Shown here: piece by piece, positions 37,352 through 47,106 of the stretch | How the letters are laid out: each line of letters begins with the position of its first letter | Numbering within the stretch: the first letter of the stretch is position 1 | NCBI GenBank assembly: GCA_021773395.1 | Contig: JAJFKB010000011.1 | Span: forward strand, 248,001-312,000 | DNA length: 64,000 nucleotides | Reading direction: 5' to 3' | Source: Gammaproteobacteria bacterium | Lineage (GTDB): Bacteria; Pseudomonadota; Gammaproteobacteria; Pseudomonadales; IMCC2047 | Program-made: the position numbers and the translations under genes | Notes under the pieces: model-generated | What the model was told of the DNA's origin: nothing | What the model saw: the letters and a program-made list of their open reading frames with translations, nothing else | Databases searched by the model: none

Positions 37352-39733
37352 TTATACCCGTACTTGAGCTTGCGCACGCTCACGAACTTGCTGCTCAATG
37401 TGCAGGGATATTTTCGTGTAAAGCTCTGCCTCTTCATTTTCACGATCAGTAACTGTCACCACTAAAGCGTAATCTTCCAATTCAGCACTGAAATTCAATC
37501 CCCACTCTTTGTCTTGGCGGGTTACGACAACGAACCATTTTTCATTCGTATTAAATTGTTTTTTACGCCATACAGAAGACTGAACCGTTCCTTTACTTCG
37601 CTTGTCTGCGCTTATGTCGCGATTTGGAGTCGGGTCATCATTGCGCGTTTCGGTTTCTCTTTGAGTTTGTTGATTAAAGTGCTGTTGAACCGCTTCCAGT
37701 GTCTCCCCTTTAACCAGTCGATAATGGATCTTCGTAGCGAGATAATCCAGTCTGGTTGTTCTAACTGCTGGCGTATAGGCTAGCGTTACTCTCACTTCCC
37801 TTGCAGCACGATTTGATCTAAGAAAGTCTGCTGGTAATGGCAACTCATAGAAGTGATGCATATCGTTTTCGATGCCATCTTCCGCCATCATAACAACGGC
37901 ATGTTCCGTTGATCTAAATAATTCACTTTCTTCAATTTTGCCGTAGCCTGCGACATCACGTACGATGTCGCTTTTATTCTGCTCTTTGTAGGCCGCTTTG
38001 AATTCATCAGAAAAGGTATCTTCCGTTTCTCTTGGAACATTTGCATGATTAACCAGCATTGCCCTCAACAGATTTGCCGATGCGCGAGGATAGCTGTTTA
38101 GTAGCCTACCTGCTAAATGAGAAACATATGGGGTAGAAAAGCTTGTGCCACTGATTTCGCGAAATATCGTATTTCCAACAAAATTGGCATTACAAGTTAA
38201 AACGCCTAGCCCACGTTCTGTAATTCTATTGGTGTCATGAATGGGTGAGGCAAGATTACCCCCAATAGAGACCAATTCTGGTTTAATTGCGCCCTTAACA
38301 GACGGGCCATGCCGTGTGAATGGAGAAGGCTGATTTTCAGTCGCTGGGGATAGCTGTGCTATATGAGGATAGCGCTGCTGGTCAAAAGTTGCATTATGTT
38401 TTGCGAGGCTGCCAACAGTGATTGAGTTCATAGATGGTGCTGGGTCGATAATCACGCTTTCTGGATCACCAAGATAACTAGGGTATTCATCACGCCAGCT
38501 ATTGGCTGGAACATCTGGGTCTGTCGTCCCATTAAAGTTTCCAGCTGAAACAACAAACAAAACATTAAGCTCTCTCGCGAGTTTATCCAAAATATAAGCT
38601 ATACCTCGTATATGTTTTTGGTCATACGGGGCATTCTTGTTGCCTATAGATAAGTTAAATATGCGGCACTGGTGTTCTTCGACAAAATAGTAGACGGCAT
38701 CAATTAAAGTCTTTTCAATCGTATCTTCATCGTACTCACAATCATCATTCAGTATTTTCCCGTTGAGCAGATAAATTTCAGGTTCCCACGACCCAAGATC
38801 GTTACAGGTTTCAATATCACCGTATAAGGCTATACCCGCTACCGCCGTTCCATGACCGTGATGGTCAGACACATCATCAACCCCTAAAAACTCAGCACTT
38901 TCAGCAATCGCTGGGGCAAGCAGCGGGTGATTAGTGTTAATGCCGCTATCCAGAATACATACTTTTGCCGCCCCCTCTGGAGGTGACTGTATCTGAGCGG
39001 GTAGGTTGTTAATGTCACAGTTTAGTTGCTTGTACTCAATACCAGTGCTTGGTGTTAGGTCTACCAATCGAATATCAGAATGGTTGAGTAGTTGTTCTGC
39101 AATTTGGTTGTTTGCCTTAACTCGGTACATAAGAAGGCTGTCCAGATTAACCTTGTCAATCCGCTCAATCGCATTCTCATTTAGCCAGCCTTCAAAGGAA
39201 TGGCATAAAGCCAGCCTGTCGGGATGGTGAGCTACCGCAATTGGCCACAGCTCAATGTCTAACTGGTATTCTAGTTCAACAGGCAAACCATTTTTATTGA
39301 TAACCCAGCTTTTACGGTCTTCCGCAGTCCAGTTTTCAATACCATCTATAGCTTCAAGAATTTGTTTATAGGTTAGTGCTTCGTCTTCAAGACCCAAACG
39401 GTTGAGATGGTTTTCAAAAACCGTAAGACCTGCTTCAGTTGTGAATACAACGCAGATTTCTTTTTCTTCGTGGCTGATAAATTCAACGCCGTGTCGCTCA
39501 AGGTGAGCAACATCTAAATGACCTGTGTATTTTAGTTTTAGTATGAAGTTGCCAGGTCTTGACGTGAGTTGCAGTCGAGCATTCGTCATTGCCTGTGACA
39601 GGGATTGCTGGAGGCTTCCAGCGTGAGTAGCGATGTTGCCCCGATTAGCGCTAGGGGGCCCGCCTCTTCTTACACGTCTTCTATCGTTTTCTAACGGCTC
39701 TCTTTCGATCCCTAAATGTTCATAGTCAGGCAT
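37352..39733 (-). CDS. Cytoplasmic subtilase (S8 peptidase), last gene of defence operon
   Basis: The 793-residue protein has a subtilisin domain at about 255-590 with catalytic D262 (CILDSGIN), H294 (HGHGTAVAG) and S531 (SGTSFSTPYVS). The oxyanion asparagine lies in VVSAGN. There is no signal peptide or prodomain signature, so it should act inside the cell. The N-terminal 250 residues (KLKYTGHLDVAHLERHGVEF region) and C-terminal 200 residues are not recognised and may be sensing or docking domains. The gap to the AAA+ gene upstream is 14 bp. Likely role: ATPase-controlled proteolysis of host or phage proteins. Confidence 0.85.
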   Translation of the reverse strand: MPDYEHLGIEREPLENDRRRVRRGGPPSANRGNIATHAGSLQQSLSQAMTNARLQLTSRPGNFILKLKYTGHLDVAHLERHGVEFISHEEKEICVVFTTEAGLTVFENHLNRLGLEDEALTYKQILEAIDGIENWTAEDRKSWVINKNGLPVELEYQLDIELWPIAVAHHPDRLALCHSFEGWLNENAIERIDKVNLDSLLMYRVKANNQIAEQLLNHSDIRLVDLTPSTGIEYKQLNCDINNLPAQIQSPPEGAAKVCILDSGINTNHPLLAPAIAESAEFLGVDDVSDHHGHGTAVAGIALYGDIETCNDLGSWEPEIYLLNGKILNDDCEYDEDTIEKTLIDAVYYFVEEHQCRIFNLSIGNKNAPYDQKHIRGIAYILDKLARELNVLFVVSAGNFNGTTDPDVPANSWRDEYPSYLGDPESVIIDPAPSMNSITVGSLAKHNATFDQQRYPHIAQLSPATENQPSPFTRHGPSVKGAIKPELVSIGGNLASPIHDTNRITERGLGVLTCNANFVGNTIFREISGTSFSTPYVSHLAGRLLNSYPRASANLLRAMLVNHANVPRETEDTFSDEFKAAYKEQNKSDIVRDVAGYGKIEESELFRSTEHAVVMMAEDGIENDMHHFYELPLPADFLRSNRAAREVRVTLAYTPAVRTTRLDYLATKIHYRLVKGETLEAVQQHFNQQTQRETETRNDDPTPNRDISADKRSKGTVQSSVWRKKQFNTNEKWFVVVTRQDKEWGLNFSAELEDYALVVTVTDRENEEAELYTKISLHIEQQVRERAQAQVRV

Positions 39734-39747
39734 ATCATTCCCTTAAA

Positions 39748-40731
39748 TTATTTCTTATTTCGCTTATCCTTCACGGCGGCCTGTTTAATATCTTTTATCG
39801 TTAAAAATTCCTGTTCTCTAAGGATCATCCGTTTAATCGCTCGTCTAAGAATTCTTTCTATATCCGCCCCACTTCTATTTCCAAAAGTGGATATCAATGA
39901 TTTGCTCTCAACCTCAAATTGTCTGCGCACACCGCGAAGTTTAAGCGTCAATATTTGTCTGATCTGCTCACTATCTGGCAAAGGGAATTCCATTGCTTCA
40001 TCAAACCTTCTCCAGATTGCGGTATCAAGAATTTGCTCGTGGTTGGTAGCAGCAATAATTATGCTCTTCCCTGCATAAGCATCTATCATTTGAAGAACGG
40101 CATTTACTACACGCCTAAGTTCTCCATGTTCCGCTGAGTCTGCTCTTTCTTTTCCAATTGCATCAAATTCATCAAAAAGAACTACCATTTGATGTTCTGC
40201 TATAAAATCGAAAACCTTCCGAAGGTTCGCCGCAGTTTCACCGAGCAAAGATGAAACAAGCGCATCCAACCGAACAATAGCAATAGGTAAATCAAGCTCA
40301 TAAGCGATTACTTCGGCAGTGAGTGTTTTACCACAACCCGGAGGGCCATAGAAAATAGCTTTCGAAGATGGCCTCATCCCATAACTTTGCAGAACATCAC
40401 AGCGCCTGTTCTCTTCTAAGAACTCTTCGACTGCCAGAAGAGTATCGTCTGGAAGGACAATCTCTTCTATTGAGCGGTGAGGTTGGCGAATATCGAGTAG
40501 CGGCAAACCTCTTTCTCTATCTACAGGCGCTTCGGAAAGAAATTGCAATTCAGTATTTTGAGATGGCTTGGGGCTTTCTCCGTATAATATTTGCTCAAGG
40601 TCATTGGCTAAAAGGTGATGTTGCTTTTGACGCTCCTCAGCTATTACAGCTTCAGATACTTTTCTGAAAGCATTTGTATCGCCCTTAGAACCGGCCTTGA
40701 TAAGCTGTCTTAAAACTTTTCCATTAGCCAT
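39748..40731 (-). CDS. AAA+ ATPase, ClpX/FtsH-like, partner of the subtilase
   Basis: The 327-residue protein has an N-terminal helical region (1-110), then one AAA+ module: Walker A GPPGCGKT (129-136), Walker B VVLFDEFD (183-190), sensor-1 IIAATNHE, an arginine-finger region (WRRFDEAMEFPLPD) and a small helical lid. It is of the FtsH/Vps4 classical clade. It probably remodels a target for the S8 protease 14 bp downstream. It begins 2 bp after the GIY-YIG gene stop. Confidence 0.87.
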   Translation of the reverse strand: MANGKVLRQLIKAGSKGDTNAFRKVSEAVIAEERQKQHHLLANDLEQILYGESPKPSQNTELQFLSEAPVDRERGLPLLDIRQPHRSIEEIVLPDDTLLAVEEFLEENRRCDVLQSYGMRPSSKAIFYGPPGCGKTLTAEVIAYELDLPIAIVRLDALVSSLLGETAANLRKVFDFIAEHQMVVLFDEFDAIGKERADSAEHGELRRVVNAVLQMIDAYAGKSIIIAATNHEQILDTAIWRRFDEAMEFPLPDSEQIRQILTLKLRGVRRQFEVESKSLISTFGNRSGADIERILRRAIKRMILREQEFLTIKDIKQAAVKDKRNKK

Positions 40732-40733
40732 AA

Positions 40734-41939
40734 TTACACCTTTCTTTTAACCAGCGTTGCTGAATCAGTATCATAGACACAATTGCTGATACTTCCATCT
40801 TTTATTCTATCTACAACCTCATCTATCACGGATAAAGGAATTAAAAACCATTCCTTGGGTGAAACTGGGTTTCCAAACCGATCTTTAATCTCGATCTCTA
40901 GCTTTGCATTTTCAAAAAAACGATGTATGAGCTTTTCTAGCTTGGTTCGATTAATGTTATAAAGCTCATAGGTTGCCACTACCTCAACATCTGCCATTAA
41001 ATAGGTCGGATCAAGCTTTGCATTAGCGATGCGCTTTTTTACGTCACCACCTGTCACCCCGATCTTGTGAATGACTGTTCTATTTTCCGCAATCATCGGA
41101 TGTTCCGACTTACTTCTTAAAACGTATATTGTTCCGCTAGCCAGATCATCACCACTCAAGTCATCGTCAAATAGTGGCCCCGCTGACAATCCAACTATCC
41201 TTCTCCCCGCATCATCCTCATATAATGCTTTTTGTAATGACCGTAAAAGCAAATCACTTTCTGTTCCGTTGTCATAGATAACGCGCAAGCGATTGTCCTT
41301 CTTATCAAAACCGTGAGTGCGTTCTTCACTTAATTCAGCGACAAAGGCTTTTTGCCCATTAACGATAAACCAATCTCCCTGTTCGATTTTCGCCATATAG
41401 TCGCGGTCTTTCTGGTCTTTAAGCAGCTTAGCTTCCACTAAACCTAACTTTAAATCGCTTTGAACCTTATCGAAAAGCGGCTTATAATTTTCAAAGTCTT
41501 CACATCGAGTACGGTTCGCAATTTCTTCTGCGGCTTTTACTTCTGCTCTAGGTTTAACGTGTTTCAGGAAAGTAACATCACTCTCCTTTGGCGGCTCAAC
41601 GCCCAAGTCTGCGAGTAGTTCCTTATCGCTCTCATATTCCTTCGACGGTTCTGCTACCCTACCTACAGTTTCTAGTAATCCTTGACCATCCATCTCAGCG
41701 ACCAAACTGTGGCAATCCTCTTGTGCTCGAATTTGATCTAGCCGTGTGGCATAAAGCCGTTCAAAGATGTCTTTGTCTTCCCCATGAGCTGGCTCATGTC
41801 CATGCTCTTCAACAAAGCGCTGAATTTCTTCAAAGCCTGCAATAATGCGCTCTTCGCGTGGCGAATGAGCCACCTTTTTGACGGGTTCTAAATCTACACC
41901 TAGCTCGCCAAGAATATCTTTGTTTGATTTTTCAGCCAT
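40734..41939 (-). CDS. GIY-YIG (T5orf172/Mug113-like) nuclease
   Basis: The 401-residue protein has a C-terminal GIY-YIG-like domain at about 268-370: TIYVLRS, then HKIGVTGGDVKKRI, then the helix KLEKLIHRFF. The N-terminal part repeats a short motif (ILGELGVDLEP at 9-19 and LLADLGVEPPK at 108-118), probably protein docking. Residues 185-250 form a small beta-rich domain. It overlaps the helicase stop by 8 bp. In context it would be the nuclease arm of the system. Confidence 0.8.
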   Translation of the reverse strand: MAEKSNKDILGELGVDLEPVKKVAHSPREERIIAGFEEIQRFVEEHGHEPAHGEDKDIFERLYATRLDQIRAQEDCHSLVAEMDGQGLLETVGRVAEPSKEYESDKELLADLGVEPPKESDVTFLKHVKPRAEVKAAEEIANRTRCEDFENYKPLFDKVQSDLKLGLVEAKLLKDQKDRDYMAKIEQGDWFIVNGQKAFVAELSEERTHGFDKKDNRLRVIYDNGTESDLLLRSLQKALYEDDAGRRIVGLSAGPLFDDDLSGDDLASGTIYVLRSKSEHPMIAENRTVIHKIGVTGGDVKKRIANAKLDPTYLMADVEVVATYELYNINRTKLEKLIHRFFENAKLEIEIKDRFGNPVSPKEWFLIPLSVIDEVVDRIKDGSISNCVYDTDSATLVKRKV

Positions 41940-43983
41940 TGCTTTCCTCCGCTACCTTGCGTTGTAAGAAAGCAATGCCTTCTGCCATGCGCTTTTCCCA
42001 AGGGTCGGAAGAAGTTAACTCAGGCAAACGACCTCGATCCTTTTTAAACTTCACCGCACGGATCGCCAATTCTCTCGCTTCATCTTCTGTGAGATTGACT
42101 TTCTTTGCTGAAATAACAGCGGCTACCTGCTTCAAACTTTCCTCAGTCATAGCTTTGGCGAGTATTGCGTAAGCTTCGCTGAAAGGATTGATACGGTCGA
42201 TTAGATCAATATCCAGATCAGTCACATTCATCGCATATTTTCTTACCCCATCGATAAACGCTGTACTGCCTCCTTGAAGAGTATCATCGTCTTCGGTGAT
42301 GACCTCTTTTGCCTTTTGAGTAAGGTTAAGGGCGGCTATTGCGTGTTGCCGAACAGCTTCCTGATCTTCGTCATCCAGTTCGGGGTATTTGTCTTTAACG
42401 ATCTTTCCCATGCGAACCTGCGTTAGTTCTTCAGGTATCATTTCTTCATCAAAAAGGCCGCGCTCTAATGCAGTTTTATCCTGCACAAAAGCGGTAATCA
42501 CTTCGTTTAGGTCTTCCTGACAAATGCGCTGTGCATCTTTGCTTTTTGGTTCAGCTAACCCGTTAATCTCTATCTGAAATTGCCCAGTAGCTTCGTTAAA
42601 ACCTACATTTGTACCATTGGGGTCATAACCGTCCTCACCATAATCAAAGCCTTCTACTGGTGCGCTTTGGCTGTTCTTTGGCGTGAAGTTGAACTTAGGG
42701 GCAAGTACCTGTTCCATCAAAAGACTGGCGGCAATGGCTTTTAACGTATCGTTAACGGCATCAACGACCGCTTCTTCAGATGCGTCTGGCTCAGCAATCA
42801 GGTTAGTAAATCGTGCATGGGTTTTGCCTTCGGCATCACGGGTAGCGCGACCAATAATCTGGATAATTTCAGTAAGGCTGGAACGATAACCTACTGTCAA
42901 AGCATGTTCGCACCATATCCAATCGAAGCCTTCTTTTGCCATGCCAAGCGCGATGATGATGTCTACATGATCGCGGTCATTCTTAGCTTCAGGTCGTTTC
43001 AATGATGCAGATACCTTATCTCGCTTGGTAGTGTCATCATCTACCAAGTCAGCAATTTTGATAATCTTGCCGTTCTCTGCTTCGACTAGATGAAAGCCCG
43101 TATCAGGATCAGTCCCGCGCCATTCGCCAAACTCTTCAATGATATGCTCGACTTCTTTAATTTTGTCCTTGGTACTTTCCCGTGAATTTACATTGGGTAT
43201 ATGGATGATGGTTTTTTCATTCGGGTCTAAGACGCTCAAAATATCTTCCGCGTAAGAACCAGAATAGAAGTAATAGCCTATATCGAGGGTTTTTAGATAT
43301 TCATAGCCATTGAGCTGTTCATAATAGGTATAAGTAACAGTATCAAAGTTGGCCTCATCCTCTGGCAAAAGAACCGCTTCAGCATCCCCCCTGAAATATG
43401 ATCCTGTCATAGCGACAACATGTACTTTGTCACGGGCAATAAATTGTCCGAGATGAGCGCCTAGTTTATTGTCTGGGTTGGCGCTGACATGGTGAAATTC
43501 ATCGACTGCAATCAGGCAGTTATCGAAAGTTGGCACCCCAAATTTATCAACAGCGAACCGAAAAGTCGCATGGGTGCAGACCAATACTTGATCGTCACTA
43601 TCCATGAACGCTTTAACGGAGTTAACCTTGCCGCCATCCTCTCCGGGTGCGTTGCACAAATTCCATTTGGGGGGTACTTCCCAATCCCAATAAAAGCCAT
43701 TTTCTTTTAATGGCTCGTTATTGAAACTCGCACCAATAGATTTTTCAGGAACAACAATAATGGCTTTTTTTACGCCTTGATTGTTCAGCTTGTCAAGTGC
43801 AACAAACATCAATGCACGGCTTTTACCCGATGCAGGGGGTGATTTGATTAGAAGGTATTGCTCACCACGTTTCTCGTAGGCTCGCTCCTGCATAACACGC
43901 ATTCCCAATTCGTTAGATTTCTTTGAACTGCCATTGCAGGCATAGTTAACTGAAACTGATGGTATAGCTTTATGTTCCGTCAT
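41932..43983 (-). CDS. SF2 DEAD/DEAH-type helicase
   Basis: The 683-residue helicase has motif I SPPASGKS (48-55), motif II DEFH (161-164), motif III TGS (193-195) and motif VI QIIGRATRD (375-383), the arrangement of type I/III restriction-like translocases. The C-terminal 250 residues are helical and not recognised. The ATG overlaps the methyltransferase stop (TAATG) by 1 bp, showing coupling. Confidence 0.87.
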   Translation of the reverse strand: MTEHKAIPSVSVNYACNGSSKKSNELGMRVMQERAYEKRGEQYLLIKSPPASGKSRALMFVALDKLNNQGVKKAIIVVPEKSIGASFNNEPLKENGFYWDWEVPPKWNLCNAPGEDGGKVNSVKAFMDSDDQVLVCTHATFRFAVDKFGVPTFDNCLIAVDEFHHVSANPDNKLGAHLGQFIARDKVHVVAMTGSYFRGDAEAVLLPEDEANFDTVTYTYYEQLNGYEYLKTLDIGYYFYSGSYAEDILSVLDPNEKTIIHIPNVNSRESTKDKIKEVEHIIEEFGEWRGTDPDTGFHLVEAENGKIIKIADLVDDDTTKRDKVSASLKRPEAKNDRDHVDIIIALGMAKEGFDWIWCEHALTVGYRSSLTEIIQIIGRATRDAEGKTHARFTNLIAEPDASEEAVVDAVNDTLKAIAASLLMEQVLAPKFNFTPKNSQSAPVEGFDYGEDGYDPNGTNVGFNEATGQFQIEINGLAEPKSKDAQRICQEDLNEVITAFVQDKTALERGLFDEEMIPEELTQVRMGKIVKDKYPELDDEDQEAVRQHAIAALNLTQKAKEVITEDDDTLQGGSTAFIDGVRKYAMNVTDLDIDLIDRINPFSEAYAILAKAMTEESLKQVAAVISAKKVNLTEDEARELAIRAVKFKKDRGRLPELTSSDPWEKRMAEGIAFLQRKVAEESNG

Positions 43984-46742
43984 TATTGGGATACCTTCTT
44001 CTTACTCGTTTTGTTATCTGGGCTTGTCATCTTGGTGTATAGATCAAAGAGCTTTTCCAATCGCTCAGTGTCGTTTTTAAAACGGCGACCAATATAGATA
44101 CGTTCTAATACTTCATCATTGCGCTCATGAGCATGGCGTAGGTCTTCTGGCATATCTTCTGGATTATAAAGGTCAGCAATTGTGGCGGGAAAATGTGCTT
44201 CACGCGCGAGAAGGATATCCTCGGCACAGCGCGTTAAATCTTCTTTGTTTTTTTTAGTAAGTTTCGGGATAGGAAAAGTATTCCAACCTAAAGTATTCGA
44301 GTAACGAAAATCCGTTCTCAATTTTCCGCAAACGGTTGTGACCCAAACAATATGTAATTTTGAACCGACTAACGCCAAAACATATAATGGGCCGTCGTAT
44401 ATTGCGAAAGCTGTATTTGGAAAAACAACGTTTTTAGTTTCAAGAGATACTGGAAGGTAAGGTCTGTTTATTGATGAAACATTCGGAATTGCAATAGACC
44501 ACTCATTCGCACTATGCATCTCACGAAATTGATGAGGCCTTTCCGCCATTGATATTGCCATTGAATCAGGTGATGCAAGCCTAGATGTCCTTACATTCAC
44601 CACTCTTTGATTGATCTCTTCAATGCTGGTTGCACTTATAGGAAGTTCGTCATCAGGAAACCATAGGCAGGCACGAAGTGTACCTTTAACGATTTCTGCA
44701 CCTCCTTTAAAAGTTCTAAGGTTTTGAACGCTCAGCCCTTTCTTTATAAAGAGCTCTTTTTCAGAAAACTTCATTAGAAGCCCTTCTGACAACCCATAAT
44801 AGTTACCCTTTTGCATTTTCGGAAGGCCAGCCAATTGTTTAGTAGACTTATCTACAAAAACGTCATCGCCGGGAACAAGGTAAGGATTAATATTTTCAAC
44901 TACGTAGGCTTGATCTCCATCATTTATGTATTTCTTATTATTGTTTGATAAGGAACAACCAATTATTACAACTGTTACACCCGCATTATTTGTTGCTAAA
45001 TTTCTCCACAAAAAAGATTTTTCGGCAAATTGAATTTGAACTCCTTCTGTTAAAAACTCTTTCCAAAAAAAGGAAATGTTTTGCCCCTGTGAAATCGAGT
45101 TGGTGCTAACAAAAGCAAATTGAGACTTGCAATGGCTAAGATAATCTCTGGCCTTCCAGAACCATCCGCAAATATAGTCTAATGACTTCCATTTCACGCA
45201 ACTATCGCTGAAACATTCTTTGATATCCGACTTTTGTGCTTTAGTCTGATCTGCGTTCCCTTTATAAGGCGGATTTCCACATATATAGGTTTCCCCACCC
45301 TCATTCTCAAAATCAATCTGCGCTTGATCTAGCGGCGAACTGAATAGATCATCGCCATGCAATTTAACGGCTACACCGGTGGGAGGGCATATAGATAACC
45401 AATCCAGCCGAAGAGCATTACCACAAGTAATCCAGTTTTTCGCATCCAATGGCAAAAATTCAGCAAGCGCGAGCTTTTGGCCTCGATATAGCAAATCGCA
45501 TTGGTACTCGGCGATGATTAACGCTAGCCTTGCAATTTCTGCTGGAAAGTCCCGTAACTCTATACCTCTAAAATTAGTTAGCGGTATATCTGATGGGCGA
45601 CCTTCTTCACCGCGCCTAACATTAACCTCCGCCTCAATCTCTCGCATTTGCTTATAGGCAATGACAAGGAAATTACCCGAACCGCAGGCGGGATCAAATA
45701 CACGAATGTTAGACATGCGTTTGCGTAGGTTTAAAAGCTTTCTCGAGTTGTCTCCCGATTGCTCTAATTGCTCACGCAGGTCGTCCAGAAACAGGGGGTT
45801 TAATACTTTGAGGATATTTGGCACGCTTGTGTAATGCATACCCAATGCACCGCGCTCTTCGTCATCAGCTACGGCCTGAATCATCGAACCAAAAATATCA
45901 GGGTTGATTTGTTTCCAATCCAGTGTGCCGACATGCAGCAGGTAAGATCGGGCAATCTTTGTGAAGCGTGGTGCTTCTGTACTGCCAGAGAACAACCCCC
46001 CATTCACATAGGGGAAACCATCTGCCCAAGAACGAATGCCTTCATCCTCACGATCTGAATATTGTGTATTCATCGAACGGAAGATTTCACCAATTACCTC
46101 ATGTGTGTTTGATGAATCTTTCGCGCTCATTTGCTCAATGGTGGCAGTAAACAGATTGTCACCATTGAATATGTCCGTATCCTCTGCAAAGAAACAAAAA
46201 ATCAGCCGCGCCATAAAGTGGTTCATGTCATGGCGACGATCTGATGTACCCCATTCAGGGTTGGTTCTTAGCAGTTCCACATACAGGCGGTTTAAGCGGC
46301 TGGTGGCACGTATGTCAAAGGTATTATCGCGGATTTGCTTAACTGTGGTTATGCCCGCCAAAGGCAAGAAAAAACCAAAGTGGTTAGGAAAGTCTCTGTA
46401 ATCACAGGCAACGGTTTCACCAGAGATCAGGTCTTCGGCTTCGAGGCTGATACCATCAGTCGCCAGAATAAATTTGGCCTTTGCTTTGCTGGTTGCGGGG
46501 CTGGCTTTCAGATTGTTTAAGGTTGTAGTGACTTCGCCTTCAGTGCATACAGCAATATGAATATTGCTACGCTGTAATACGCCACCTTCAATATCTGACG
46601 CATTGGTGGAACCACTTTTTAGGCGTTTAATGGTGGTTGCCTTGTTGCCAAATGCCTCTAGGAAAGCGTAGGGGAAGCTTGCCGCATCAAATTCTTGCTC
46701 GGCGAGATTGCTAATGGCTTCTTCAATTTCTACAGCATTCAA
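43983..46742 (-). CDS. MmeI-like DNA methyltransferase lacking visible nuclease motif
   Basis: The 919-residue protein follows the MmeI layout: N-terminal domain (1-150), helical spacer (150-330), N6-adenine methylase core with motif I FDPACGSGNF (349-358) and motif IV NPPY (490-493), a target-recognition domain, then a helical C-terminus. In MmeI the N-domain carries D...ExK endonuclease residues; here the matching stretch (GGVLQRSNIHIAVC) lacks ExK, so the protein probably methylates only. The start is TTG with AAGGA 9 bp upstream. It likely marks host DNA for the helicase/nuclease downstream. Confidence 0.82.
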   Translation of the reverse strand: MNAVEIEEAISNLAEQEFDAASFPYAFLEAFGNKATTIKRLKSGSTNASDIEGGVLQRSNIHIAVCTEGEVTTTLNNLKASPATSKAKAKFILATDGISLEAEDLISGETVACDYRDFPNHFGFFLPLAGITTVKQIRDNTFDIRATSRLNRLYVELLRTNPEWGTSDRRHDMNHFMARLIFCFFAEDTDIFNGDNLFTATIEQMSAKDSSNTHEVIGEIFRSMNTQYSDREDEGIRSWADGFPYVNGGLFSGSTEAPRFTKIARSYLLHVGTLDWKQINPDIFGSMIQAVADDEERGALGMHYTSVPNILKVLNPLFLDDLREQLEQSGDNSRKLLNLRKRMSNIRVFDPACGSGNFLVIAYKQMREIEAEVNVRRGEEGRPSDIPLTNFRGIELRDFPAEIARLALIIAEYQCDLLYRGQKLALAEFLPLDAKNWITCGNALRLDWLSICPPTGVAVKLHGDDLFSSPLDQAQIDFENEGGETYICGNPPYKGNADQTKAQKSDIKECFSDSCVKWKSLDYICGWFWKARDYLSHCKSQFAFVSTNSISQGQNISFFWKEFLTEGVQIQFAEKSFLWRNLATNNAGVTVVIIGCSLSNNNKKYINDGDQAYVVENINPYLVPGDDVFVDKSTKQLAGLPKMQKGNYYGLSEGLLMKFSEKELFIKKGLSVQNLRTFKGGAEIVKGTLRACLWFPDDELPISATSIEEINQRVVNVRTSRLASPDSMAISMAERPHQFREMHSANEWSIAIPNVSSINRPYLPVSLETKNVVFPNTAFAIYDGPLYVLALVGSKLHIVWVTTVCGKLRTDFRYSNTLGWNTFPIPKLTKKNKEDLTRCAEDILLAREAHFPATIADLYNPEDMPEDLRHAHERNDEVLERIYIGRRFKNDTERLEKLFDLYTKMTSPDNKTSKKKVSQ

Positions 46743-46754
46743 CGATTATTTTCC

Positions 46755-46946
46755 TTATTCATCATTGTCTTTGTTGCTTGTTTTCTTGTCTTCAATCCAG
46801 CTTTCGATATCAGTCTGTTTAAATCGCCAACTACCGCCTACCTTAAAGCCCGGTAATTTCCCATCTGCGGCTAATCTGTAAGCTGTTTTCTCAGCCAACT
46901 TCAGGTACTCAGCGACTTCTTTCAAAGTCAAAATTTCATCATTCAT
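46755..46946 (-). CDS. Excisionase-like HTH regulator (MerR/AlpA-type HTH_17)
   Basis: The 63-residue protein is a single winged-helix excisionase fold: ILTLKEVAEYLKLAEKTAYR, then the wing KVGGSWRFKQTDIESWI. Such proteins are recombination directionality factors or operon regulators. It is first in the operon, 12 bp before the methyltransferase. With no integrase left it most likely regulates the operon. The start at 46946 is chosen from the domain boundary. Confidence 0.82.
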   Translation of the reverse strand: MNDEILTLKEVAEYLKLAEKTAYRLAADGKLPGFKVGGSWRFKQTDIESWIEDKKTSNKDNDE

Positions 46947-47040
46947 AGCGTAATCCGATGAATCATATACATGAGAGAATAAGGGAAAATTGAGCAAGCG
47001 ACAATGCACTTATAGTTTTCGGGGTTATAAACCCTGTTCA

Positions 47041-47087
47041 TCGGATGGAATTGGATGGATAAATGGCGATGGATATATAATGGCGAT
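47041..47087. promoter_or_regulatory. Direct repeats upstream of the HTH gene, possible operator
   Basis: AATGGCGAT occurs at 47062-47070 and 47079-47087 (17-bp spacing), and YGGATGG at 47042-47048 and 47052-47058 (10-bp spacing). They lie about 95-140 bp upstream of the HTH regulator start, where its operator or the operon promoter is expected. Confidence 0.4.
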
Positions 47088-47106
47088 ATGATACGCCCGC
47101 CTAAAT

